Below, in pieces: positions 1-5,487 of a DNA stretch of 6,689 nt (its first letter is position 1; every line of letters begins with the position of its first letter). The DNA lies in the NCBI RefSeq assembly GCF_001908105.1, contig NZ_MKGQ01000063.1, forward strand, positions 1-6,689, read 5' to 3'. The translations under genes were made by a program, and so were the position numbers. The notes below the pieces were generated by a model. The model ran no database searches and had not been told where the DNA came from. It saw nothing but the letters and a program-made list of their open reading frames with translations. Origin of the DNA: Xenorhabdus eapokensis (GTDB taxonomy: Bacteria > Pseudomonadota > Gammaproteobacteria > Enterobacterales > Enterobacteriaceae).

Positions 1-139
1 GGATCTTAGGGCCGGTTCCGGTGCGGTGATACGGTTTTAAGCGATTTTTTCCTTGATTATCAGCTTGTTAAAGAACCACTTTTACCCGTTTTGCCCATTC
101 CCGCGAACCTAAAAGGCCGATGTGCACTTTTGGCCTGTT

Positions 140-168
140 TTGACGCTTGCGCCGATGGGCAGTATAGC
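140..168 (+). promoter_or_regulatory. Possible sigma-70-type promoter reading into the hairpin-rich region
   Basis: TTGACG (140-145) is followed after a 17-bp spacer by TATAGC (163-168), so a transcript would begin near 175. The -35 is 5/6 and the -10 is 4/6. No gene follows; a transcript would run through the structured segment from 228 onward. That makes the match either chance or the promoter of an untranslated RNA. Confidence 0.25.
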
Positions 169-227
169 GCCCCTTTTTCTTTGTGATGGGCTGGACAGCC
201 TGATTTTGTGATGTTTTTCACGGCAAC

Positions 228-255
228 GGGCGAACGTCGCCCAACTTGCTTGGGC
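228..255. repeat. Two overlapping, mutually exclusive hairpins
   Basis: GGGCGA (228-233) pairs with TCGCCC (237-242) around the loop ACG. GCCCAA (239-244) pairs with TTGGGC (250-255) around the loop CTTGC. The two stems share positions 239-242, so a single strand can form only one at a time, like the alternative stems of attenuators. Neither is followed by a T-run on the + strand. Confidence 0.4.
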
Positions 256-379
256 GGCGGGCGGCCGTTCTGCGGGTGCGGGCGGCACAGAGCCTGCAAG
301 CGGCGCCCTGCGACGCTCGGGATCACCGATGTTTCAGATGGGGCACGGTTTTGCATGACCGCACCCTGTTTACAAGGGA

Positions 380-396
380 AGCCCCCTGCGGGGGCT
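380..396. repeat. Very stable GC hairpin, 7-bp stem and 3-base loop
   Basis: AGCCCCC (380-386) pairs perfectly with GGGGGCT (390-396) around TGC. There is no T-tract on either side, so it is unlikely to be an intrinsic terminator. It may serve as a structural element of an origin or RNA. Confidence 0.45.
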
Positions 397-620
397 GCAC
401 GGGGGCGGAGATGGCGAGCACGGCAACGAGCGAGGAGCGCAGCGACTGCGAGCCGCGCGCAGACAATGCAGCAGGGTTGGGGCGGGGGAGGTCAACGCGG
501 AGGCCGCACTACAGGGTTCTTTGCCTGAGCCACTCAAGGCAGCTAAAGAAGAAGCTGTTTTTGCCGGAACGTGGCACGCTGTTTAAGATTGGCGCTGAGT
601 TTGCCAAGAGGGTGCGCCGG

Positions 621-674
621 TGCTGACAGCAGAAGGCGTTAGCCTTGTGCGGTGAACCCCGCGATGCTGACAGC
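621..674. repeat. 10-bp direct repeat TGCTGACAGC, two copies
   Basis: TGCTGACAGC occurs at 621-630 and again at 665-674, 44 bp apart (about four helical turns). Both are preceded by CG and a purine (CGG or CGA). Between them lies the hairpin AAGGC-GTTA-GCCTT (633-646). The second copy sits largely in the loop of the 657-678 hairpin. Possible protein-binding half-sites of a recombination or replication region. Confidence 0.4.
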
Positions 675-678
675 GGGG
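657..678. repeat. Hairpin CCCCGC / GCGGGG
   Basis: CCCCGC (657-662) pairs with GCGGGG (673-678), with a 10-base loop. It carries the second copy of the TGCTGACAGC repeat in its loop and 3' arm. It is immediately followed by the 686-780 inverted repeat, so the structured elements are packed end to end. Confidence 0.4.
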
Positions 679-685
679 GCGCCAG

Positions 686-780
686 ACATAATGCAGATTA
701 TGCGATGTGAGCCGCTCTTCGGGGTTGGGCGGAACACGGTGGCCACACGGCGAATTTCGCCTAATCTCCCTGCATTATGT
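686..780. repeat. 11-bp perfect inverted repeat ACATAATGCAG enclosing 73 bp
   Basis: ACATAATGCAG (686-696) is exactly inverted as CTGCATTATGT (770-780). The similarity continues inward with a small gap: ATTATGCGA follows the left arm, and ATTAGGCGA appears on the complementary strand of the right arm. The left arm also forms its own hairpin, CATAAT-GCAG-ATTATG (687-702). The interior contains the palindrome GTGGCCAC (739-746) and the hairpin GGCGA-ATT-TCGCC (749-761). Such nested symmetry resembles a recombinase or replication-protein target; I do not recognise a named site. Confidence 0.5.
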
Positions 781-851
781 TAAATGGGCTTTGGGCAGCC
801 GGCACATATGGATGGGGGACACCGTGGCCGCCGCGGCCCATTGCCCATTTA
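781..851. repeat. Inverted repeat TAAATGGGC ... GCCCATTTA directly abutting the previous one
   Basis: TAAATGGGC (781-789) is perfectly inverted as GCCCATTTA (843-851). After a 2-base mismatch, TGGGC (792-796) pairs with GCCCA (836-840), giving 14 of 16 pairs around a GC-rich interior. It starts at the base after the 686-780 repeat ends, so the two form a tandem pair of cruciform-capable units close to the integrase 3' end. Confidence 0.5.
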
Positions 852-874
852 CCCCCGCCGGCACTGAAGCTGAC

Positions 875-898
875 GGGCAGTCCGGCCACGGTCTGCCC
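875..898. repeat. Hairpin GGGCAG / CTGCCC
   Basis: GGGCAG (875-880) pairs with CTGCCC (893-898) around a 12-base loop. It lies 58 bases beyond the integrase stop codon. In the integrase transcript (minus strand) no T-run follows, so it is not a classical terminator, though it could stabilise the 3' end. Confidence 0.3.
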
Positions 899-955
899 CT
901 GCCCCGCACCCCCGCGAACTTAACGGGGATTATCGGGCTGTCGATGGCGCCCGCG

Positions 956-1990
956 TTATTGGCGGGCACTGTGTTCTCCGCTGGCGCGGCCTGAACCTGG
1001 CTCCGGTGGTTCGGTATGGCTGTCTGCGTCCGGTTGGGTGGGGGCACGCTCGGCCGGATGGGTCTGGCTGTGCACCTGCTTGAGCTGTTTGATGGCGACC
1101 CGCGTGTAGACCTGTGTTGTGTTGAGTTTTTCATGTCCCAGCATCGCCTGGATATGGCGGATATCTGCCCCGTTGTCCAGCATCTGCGTGGCCATTGAGT
1201 GCCGGAACAGGTGACAGGCGCCCGGTTTGTCAAGTTGTGCCTGCTTCCGGATGGCTTCGGCGGCGATTTGCGTTAACATCCCCGGACTGATGGGCTTGCC
1301 CCATTTTGTGACGAACAGGTGTCCACTGTCGTCACGCAGCGTTAACCGTGGCCGGGCATCTGCAACGTAACGGTCTACCCAGTCCAGCGCCCGCTCCCCG
1401 ATGGGGATCACCCTGTCTTTGTGGCCTTTGCCCTGCCGCACCATCACGGCACCGCGTCCGAAGTCGATATCCTTCAGCCGCAGATGGCGCAGCTCCCCAC
1501 GCCGGATGCCGCTGCTCCAGAGGATTTCCAGTATTGCCCGGTTGCGCAAGCCCATCGGTGTCTGCGTGTCCAGACTAGCCAGCACCTGCTCCGTTTCATT
1601 TTCGCTTAAGACCTGTGCAGGCAGGCGTTTCTCTTCTTTTGGCAAGACCAGTAATTCCGTTGGGTTGTAGAGAATGTGGTGGCGCTGTAATAAGTGACGG
1701 AACCATAGCCGCAACGTGCTCAGCCGCTCGCGCTGGCTGTTATTGCTGTAAAGCTGTCCATCCGGTTTACGGTAACTGCGCAGATAACGCTGCCAGCTCT
1801 CCAGCAGGGGTAACGAGACTTGCGGGGCGTAGTGAACTGCCCGCTGTTCGCACCATTCAACGAAGGGGCGCAGTTGGGCGCGATAGGTTTCCAGTGTCTT
1901 GGGGCTGCCGCCCTGTAATGCCCGGACATCCAGCCAGGCTTCCAGTTGCTGGCGCAGTGTCATAAGCGGGCTGTCGTGTGAAGGTGTCAT
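956..1990 (-). CDS. Tyrosine recombinase / phage-type integrase (XerC/D-like)
   Basis: This 344-residue protein is a tyrosine recombinase, which cuts and rejoins DNA through a covalent 3'-phosphotyrosine and typically integrates or excises mobile elements. The N-terminal SAM-like core-binding domain covers about residues 10-107 and the catalytic domain about 120-305. All catalytic residues can be placed by the Xer pattern: Arg163 (GIRRGEL), Lys188 (GKGHKDR), His260 and Arg263 (HLFRH), His286 (LGHEKLN) and nucleophile Tyr295, nine residues after His286 as in XerD. It is longer than XerC/D because about 49 residues, Pro/Glu/Ser-rich at the end, follow the tyrosine. The ATG at 1990 has AAGGA eight bases upstream. 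It lies 217 bp downstream of the primase on the same strand and is probably the element's integrase. A housekeeping Xer role is unlikely in this context. Confidence 0.93.
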   Translation of the reverse strand: MTPSHDSPLMTLRQQLEAWLDVRALQGGSPKTLETYRAQLRPFVEWCEQRAVHYAPQVSLPLLESWQRYLRSYRKPDGQLYSNNSQRERLSTLRLWFRHLLQRHHILYNPTELLVLPKEEKRLPAQVLSENETEQVLASLDTQTPMGLRNRAILEILWSSGIRRGELRHLRLKDIDFGRGAVMVRQGKGHKDRVIPIGERALDWVDRYVADARPRLTLRDDSGHLFVTKWGKPISPGMLTQIAAEAIRKQAQLDKPGACHLFRHSMATQMLDNGADIRHIQAMLGHEKLNTTQVYTRVAIKQLKQVHSQTHPAERAPTQPDADSHTEPPEPGSGRASGEHSARQ

Positions 1991-2207
1991 GCGGATTTTC
2001 CTTTTTGCTGTGGGAACTCTCCGGCGGTACGGTATGACAGGGTATTTTATTATGTTGCCGGAACAGTGATTTTTCGTTTTGTCAGACTTGCGGGCATCTA
2101 ATCCTGTCTGGCTGTGGCTTTAGGACTATTTTGCTTACCCAGACTTAACCCCGACTTGGGGCAGACTTGGGATAGACTTGCGTCAGGGTTGCCCAGACTT
2201 GCAAAGA
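1991..2207. other. Intergenic region between primase and integrase: AT-rich part plus iteron array
   Basis: No gene fits here. The integrase-proximal half (about 2035-2080) is AT-rich. The primase-proximal half carries the tandem AGACTTG-like array. I found no convincing -35/-10 pair for the integrase, so it may be read through from the primase operon or use a weak or activated promoter. An AT-rich stretch next to phased repeats is the usual make-up of an iteron origin, but arm-type integrase sites would look similar. Confidence 0.5.
2084..2201. repeat. Iteron-like tandem repeats, core AGACTTG, 11-bp period
   Basis: Core units lie at 2141-2147 (AGACTTA), 2152-2158 (CGACTTG), 2163-2169, 2174-2180 (both AGACTTG), 2185-2191 (degenerate AGGGTTG) and 2195-2201 (AGACTTG). 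Successive starts are 11, 11, 11, 11 and 10 bp apart, so every unit presents on the same face of the helix. An isolated seventh copy lies at 2084-2090. It shares AGACTTGCGGG with a copy inside the integrase gene at 1816-1826. Same-strand, helically phased repeats are typical of iterons bound by replication initiators or of integrase arm-type sites. The array ends seven bases before the primase stop codon. Confidence 0.75.
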
Positions 2208-4922
2208 TCATACCGGCACGATCAGGCCGCTTAAGTAGGCGCTGTCGCCATCGCCGTCCCAGAGCAGTTCGTATTGCAACAGATGCCCGCGACTGCCGCC
2301 GTGGATCAGCAGATACTCCATGTCACTCAGGCGCTGGCAATGCAGCTTAAGCTGGCTGTCGCTCCAGTTCGTGTAAGCCCGGATATCCCGCCGGGTAAAG
2401 CGCACTTCTCGCAGCGTTTGCTGACCTCCCAATGCCATTGCGTGCGCCATCTGCTGGATCAACAGCAACAGCTTACGCGTCTGCGGCGGCATTTCGTCCA
2501 GCGTCCGGCCTAAGATCTCATGCGCCAACTGATTAGCCAGCCGGATATCGGCTTGGGTTACTTCAATATATTCCAACGTTTTTCCGCGATGCGCCGCCGT
2601 TTTGATGTCCCGCTGATACTGGTGCAACAGGGCGATACTCTGGATCAGGGTGAGATATTTCATGTGATCACGGCGGGTACGGGTTTTGTCTGACATAAAG
2701 GTCAGTTGGTGCGCATACGGATTGACCACATTCAGCGGGCGTAACAGCCGCTGGGCGTTCTGGTGAAGCTGGGTCAGATAGTCGCGCTCGTTCTCAGCCA
2801 GCAGGCCTTCGAGCGTTTGTTTCTGGCGCTGCAACGCATGGATCGCTTCGGTCTGTTCGCGGGATTCGTTGACTGTCAGCACCAGACAGCGGTTCAGCAA
2901 CTCCTCATCCACATCAATGGCGGTCGTGGTCAGCATCAGCATCACCGGGCCTTTCACGGTATAGCTTTTGGTGACGAGGTTTCCGGTCGCTTCATCCTTG
3001 CCCGTGCTCGCCATTGTCAGCTCACCGTCTGACTGCAACAGCTTGAGCGCATAGGCGGCCTGCCGCACCCCTTCTTCTTCGGCGATAGCCAATATCTTGT
3101 GCTGGAGATTAGTTTCGCCCAGATAGAACAGGCTTTGCCCGGTCATGGCGCTGTACTGGATGCGCTCCTCTTCGGGGATCAGGTTCAGCACCGCCTCCAT
3201 CAGCGAAGATTTTCCGGCGGCGCTGCTGCTCTGGATAAGTACCGCTAACGGTTTGGGCAGTTTGCGGCTCACGGCGGCCAAAAAGCCCGCCAGTAAGTTA
3301 GTGGATTCACCAACCACGCCACAAGCCGCTAAGTCAGCGGTAATACGTGCGGTCAGGGACGGATCTTGCAGCAAAGCCAGTGCGGCTGCCTGTTCGGTGT
3401 CGCTCATTTCGGGTGCTTTGACTACTGATGCCGTGCCGCCTTGCTGCTGCCACTGTTCAACGGCGAGTAATACCTGCCCCAGTACCCGCCGGATGTCGCC
3501 TTCGGTTAGTCCCAGCTCCGCGGCGGCCATGCGGGCGTAACTGTTGCGTGAGCGTCCGCTCATCAGATCAACCCCGTCAGCGAACAGCACGCCGCTTTGC
3601 GTGTCCAGTACCTGTGCATTGATCTTCATGGCAGCCGATCCCGCTTTCACCGCGCCCAGCCCACGCAGACACCATTGCAGTGTCCCGACTGAGATAAGCA
3701 GCTCGCCATGATCACCGGACTCACACACCACATTCGGCGTCACGCTGGGCGCGGGTTCAGCGGCTAAAGGGGAAGCGGGTTCTGGCACGGTATCCGGCTC
3801 AGGTGTCTGGCGCTCAAGTGCCACCATATCTGCGGCATCCTGCATCGGTATTGCACTCTCAAGCAGCAGGGCAAAGGCGGTTTCTGGCTCAGCAACCTGA
3901 CACAGATACGCGTTGGCATCCCTGCCCGGCGGGAACACCACACGCAGCGGCGTGATCCCTTTGGCAACCAGCGCTGCCGCCAGTTTCACGGCCGCATCAT
4001 TGCCTGCCGTATCATTATCAAAGGCGATCAGCACCTGCTTAATGCCGTGCTGCTCAAAGACCTGCCAGTGATCAGCGGTGACACCATGTACACCATAGGC
4101 CGCCGTGACATTTCGCTGCCCCGTCACCCAGAACGACATCGCATCGATCAGTGATTCACACAGGATAAGCGTTTTGGACACCCCCAGCGCCGCGGCATTC
4201 CAGACCCCTTGATGGGCACCCGGCAGGTACAGATGGCGGACAACCGACGCCCGCAGATCATCACTGATCATGCGTCCATACAGTTCGTGGATTTGCCCCT
4301 GCGCATCCATCACGGGGACAACCAGCGATCCGCGCAGGTGCTCCCGCCCGTTCTCCCGCAGCACGCCAACCGCTTGCAGACGGCGGCGGATCTCCGCCCC
4401 GGCCTTTTGCTTACTGGGCGGCAGGCGGTAAGCCAGTGTCCGGTTGGCAAAACCCAGTTTAAAATGACTGACCAGCTCAGGATGATTGAGCCGCCGTTTG
4501 GACAGATACGCTTGCGCTTCCGTCGCATTCAGCAACGTATGGTGATAAAACGCAACCACCCGTGACAACAACACCTGCTGCCCGATAGCATCACTGGCCA
4601 GCTCTTCCGGCTGCACCAGCGGCTCGACCGCCGGATTGTGCCCCAGCACGGCCTTTAAGCGTTCGGCGGCATGGCGCAGGCTCAGCCCTTCGGTTTTCAT
4701 CACCCAGTCGAGCACCGAACCGCCCGCACTGCAACCAAAGCAATGATAAAGATTCTTTGACGGGGTAATGACCATTGAGGGCGTTTTCTCCTCATGGAAC
4801 GGGCACAACACAACCATGTCTTTGCCGCGCTTAAAGAGCTGCCGCCCCTGCTGCTCAATGATGGCAACTAAAGAGACAGCGGCTTTCAGGTGCTGTAATT
4901 CTGCTTCGGGAATGCGAGCCAT
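2208..4922 (-). CDS. CHC2 zinc-finger / TOPRIM primase fused to AAA+-like ATPase with C-terminal winged helix
   Basis: This 904-residue protein is a predicted primase-helicase that would make primers and open DNA during replication of a mobile element. A CHC2 zinc finger lies at about 36-70 (Cys40, His43, Cys61, Cys64). A DnaG-like N-terminal core and TOPRIM domain span about 110-345, with catalytic Glu256 (LCESLIDA), Asp302/Asp304 (FDNDTAG) and PPGRDAN at 331-337. A Pro/Glu/Ala-rich linker follows at about 365-400, then an unnamed domain at about 400-495. The ATPase (about 500-700) has a Walker A-like SSSAAGKSS (565-573, Lys571), an acidic AIAEEEG (612-618) and TTTAID-DEELLNRC (665-679). Residues about 838-890 look like a winged helix-turn-helix. 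The ATG has AAAGGA seven bases upstream. DnaG is smaller and lacks the ATPase. From memory, the ATPase block is strongly conserved in mobile-element primases of proteobacteria; the biochemical role is inferred. Confidence 0.88.
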   Translation of the reverse strand: MARIPEAELQHLKAAVSLVAIIEQQGRQLFKRGKDMVVLCPFHEEKTPSMVITPSKNLYHCFGCSAGGSVLDWVMKTEGLSLRHAAERLKAVLGHNPAVEPLVQPEELASDAIGQQVLLSRVVAFYHHTLLNATEAQAYLSKRRLNHPELVSHFKLGFANRTLAYRLPPSKQKAGAEIRRRLQAVGVLRENGREHLRGSLVVPVMDAQGQIHELYGRMISDDLRASVVRHLYLPGAHQGVWNAAALGVSKTLILCESLIDAMSFWVTGQRNVTAAYGVHGVTADHWQVFEQHGIKQVLIAFDNDTAGNDAAVKLAAALVAKGITPLRVVFPPGRDANAYLCQVAEPETAFALLLESAIPMQDAADMVALERQTPEPDTVPEPASPLAAEPAPSVTPNVVCESGDHGELLISVGTLQWCLRGLGAVKAGSAAMKINAQVLDTQSGVLFADGVDLMSGRSRNSYARMAAAELGLTEGDIRRVLGQVLLAVEQWQQQGGTASVVKAPEMSDTEQAAALALLQDPSLTARITADLAACGVVGESTNLLAGFLAAVSRKLPKPLAVLIQSSSAAGKSSLMEAVLNLIPEEERIQYSAMTGQSLFYLGETNLQHKILAIAEEEGVRQAAYALKLLQSDGELTMASTGKDEATGNLVTKSYTVKGPVMLMLTTTAIDVDEELLNRCLVLTVNESREQTEAIHALQRQKQTLEGLLAENERDYLTQLHQNAQRLLRPLNVVNPYAHQLTFMSDKTRTRRDHMKYLTLIQSIALLHQYQRDIKTAAHRGKTLEYIEVTQADIRLANQLAHEILGRTLDEMPPQTRKLLLLIQQMAHAMALGGQQTLREVRFTRRDIRAYTNWSDSQLKLHCQRLSDMEYLLIHGGSRGHLLQYELLWDGDGDSAYLSGLIVPV

Positions 4923-4956
4923 ATCTTAATCCTTTAAAACTGCGTCAAGATTCATA

Positions 4957-4985
4957 TTGATGATATATATAGTCCCTGATATGAT
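4957..4985 (+). promoter_or_regulatory. Promoter of the XRE regulator gene
   Basis: TTGATG (4957-4962, 4/6) and TATGAT (4980-4985, 5/6) are separated by exactly 17 bp, placing the start point near 4992 and giving a leader of about 30 bases before the regulator. The primase gene starts 35 bp to the left on the other strand, so this is a divergent control region. For the primase I see TTGACG on the minus strand (4997-4992) with TATATA 20 bp further, a poor spacing, so that promoter is unsettled. Confidence 0.55.
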
Positions 4986-4990
4986 ACTAT
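4969..4990. promoter_or_regulatory. Candidate operator ATAGT-N12-ACTAT over the -10 box
   Basis: The half-sites ATAGT (4969-4973) and ACTAT (4986-4990) are perfect inverses and bracket the -10 hexamer of the regulator promoter. A tandem TGATA (4977-4981, 4982-4986) lies between them. XRE proteins bind such dyads as dimers and usually repress their own gene. Short half-sites in AT-rich DNA can arise by chance. Confidence 0.35.
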
Positions 4991-5020
4991 TCGTCAAGCG
5001 ATAAAAAAGGGAGGCTTATA

Positions 5021-5395
5021 GTGATGTCAGTTACAGCAACTTTGGAATTTCCTATGAGCTTTTCTGATAAATTAGCCACTTCCCGTAAAGAGCTGGGTTT
5101 CACACAACAACAGATGGCGGACAAGATTGGGATGCACGTTTCACAGTACAAGCGCTATGAGGCGGGCACTTCTCAACCCACGATTGATGTATTCAGACGG
5201 ATTGCATTAGCGTTGAATGTCAGTGCGGATATGCTTCTTTTTGAACCGGATGAACGTGGTCCTGATGATCGGCTTAAACTCCAGTTTGAAGCGCTTTCAC
5301 AGCTAGATGAGAAAGAGCGGGAGGCCGTTGAGACAGTGATTAACAGCATTTTACATATGCATGATGCTAAACGCTGGACAGTAAAGAGCAACTAA
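5021..5395 (+). CDS. XRE/Cro-family helix-turn-helix regulator
   Basis: A 124-residue cytoplasmic DNA-binding protein. The HTH_3 domain spans about residues 13-72; its helix-turn-helix is visible as GFTQQQMADKIGMHVSQYKR (26-45), followed by YEAG and the PTIDVFRRIALALNVSAD stretch typical of Cro/C1-type domains. The tail (about 86-118) is a charged helix, LQFEALSQLDEKEREAVETV, probably for dimerisation. A strong AGGGAGG (5008-5014) serves both the GTG at 5021 and the ATG at 5024. The ATG nine bases downstream is the likelier start; a Met at 5054 has only a weak site. It is divergent from the primase and 82 bp upstream of symE on the same strand. Its likely role is repression of its own promoter and of the divergent replication gene (inference); it could also influence symE. 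Confidence 0.88.
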   Translation: MMSVTATLEFPMSFSDKLATSRKELGFTQQQMADKIGMHVSQYKRYEAGTSQPTIDVFRRIALALNVSADMLLFEPDERGPDDRLKLQFEALSQLDEKEREAVETVINSILHMHDAKRWTVKSN

Positions 5396-5408
5396 AGAAG
5401 AGGCAGAA

Positions 5409-5487
5409 CTCACGCGGTATTGGGATGCTGAGAACATCCCGACACCGCTAACCATAACCAACTAGTTGAGGTAGTTAATGATGGCTA
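5409..5487 (-). ncRNA. symR: SymR-like cis-antisense RNA opposing the symE 5' end
   Basis: Predicted antitoxin RNA that base-pairs with the symE leader and blocks ribosome entry. A minus-strand promoter inside symE would start a transcript near 5487. It crosses the symE start codons, the GAGG ribosome binding site (5468-5471) and the palindrome CAACTAGTTG (5459-5468), and ends in the strong 5448-5414 hairpin. That gives about 75-80 nt, matching E. coli SymR, which as I recall is 77 nt, begins just inside symE and ends in a similar hairpin. The 3' end is inexact: the U-tract is poor and only a pyrimidine-rich stretch follows. The function follows from E. coli; the RNA itself is inferred from sequence. 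Confidence 0.62.
5414..5448. repeat. Long hairpin in the symE leader
   Basis: Bases 5414-5427 pair with 5435-5448. Fourteen positions include one mismatch and one G-T wobble, around the 7-base loop CTGAGAA. No T-tract follows on the + strand, so it is not an obvious terminator of the regulator gene. Read on the minus strand it would form the 3' hairpin of the SymR-like antisense RNA. Confidence 0.7.

Larger units (their letters stand above)
1..955. other. GC-rich, hairpin-rich non-coding flank downstream of the integrase
   Basis: I see no credible gene here. Open frames on both strands are short, lack a ribosome binding site, and translate into Arg/Gly/Ala/Cys-rich strings typical of GC-rich non-coding DNA. 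The stretch is instead dense in secondary structure. Perfect hairpins lie at 228-242, 239-255, 380-396, 438-450, 633-646, 657-678 and 749-761, and longer inverted repeats lie at 686/780 and 781/851. A 10-bp direct repeat occurs at 621 and 665. The left ~180 bases are less GC-rich and may belong to different DNA. Lying at the 3' side of the integrase, the region could hold an attachment site, a replication or transfer origin, or a structured RNA. The sequence alone does not decide. Confidence 0.6.

Noticed and set aside
1..5. GGATC at both window ends as a terminal repeat
   Set aside because: Only five bases, and the right copy lies inside the Rhs coding sequence; easily chance.
60..356. 98-codon frame on the minus strand
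   Set aside because: Proline/lysine-rich low-information translation, no start signal, and it crosses structured DNA. Nothing supports coding.
474..491. G-rich tract GGG-TT-GGGG-C-GGGGG-A-GG as a G-quadruplex
   Set aside because: The fourth G-run has only two Gs, so a standard three-tetrad quadruplex is not supported; GC-rich chance is sufficient.
246..626. Open frame of 126 codons on the + strand (and an overlapping 106-codon one at 208-528)
   Set aside because: No ribosome binding site, and Arg/Cys/Gly-rich composition expected from GC-rich non-coding DNA. No recognisable domain, and the frames overlap each other and strong hairpins.
775..1233. 152-codon minus-strand frame overlapping the integrase
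   Set aside because: It is the shadow of the integrase C-terminus in another frame; the catalytic His and Tyr motifs are in the 956-1990 frame.
3145..3540. Several + strand frames opposite the primase gene (for example 131 codons here, 118 codons at 4209-4565)
   Set aside because: Antisense shadows of a long, domain-rich coding sequence; none has a plausible ribosome binding site or domain.
5396..5477. LexA box upstream of symE, expected by analogy with E. coli
   Set aside because: No CTG-N10-CAG spacing is present in this stretch.
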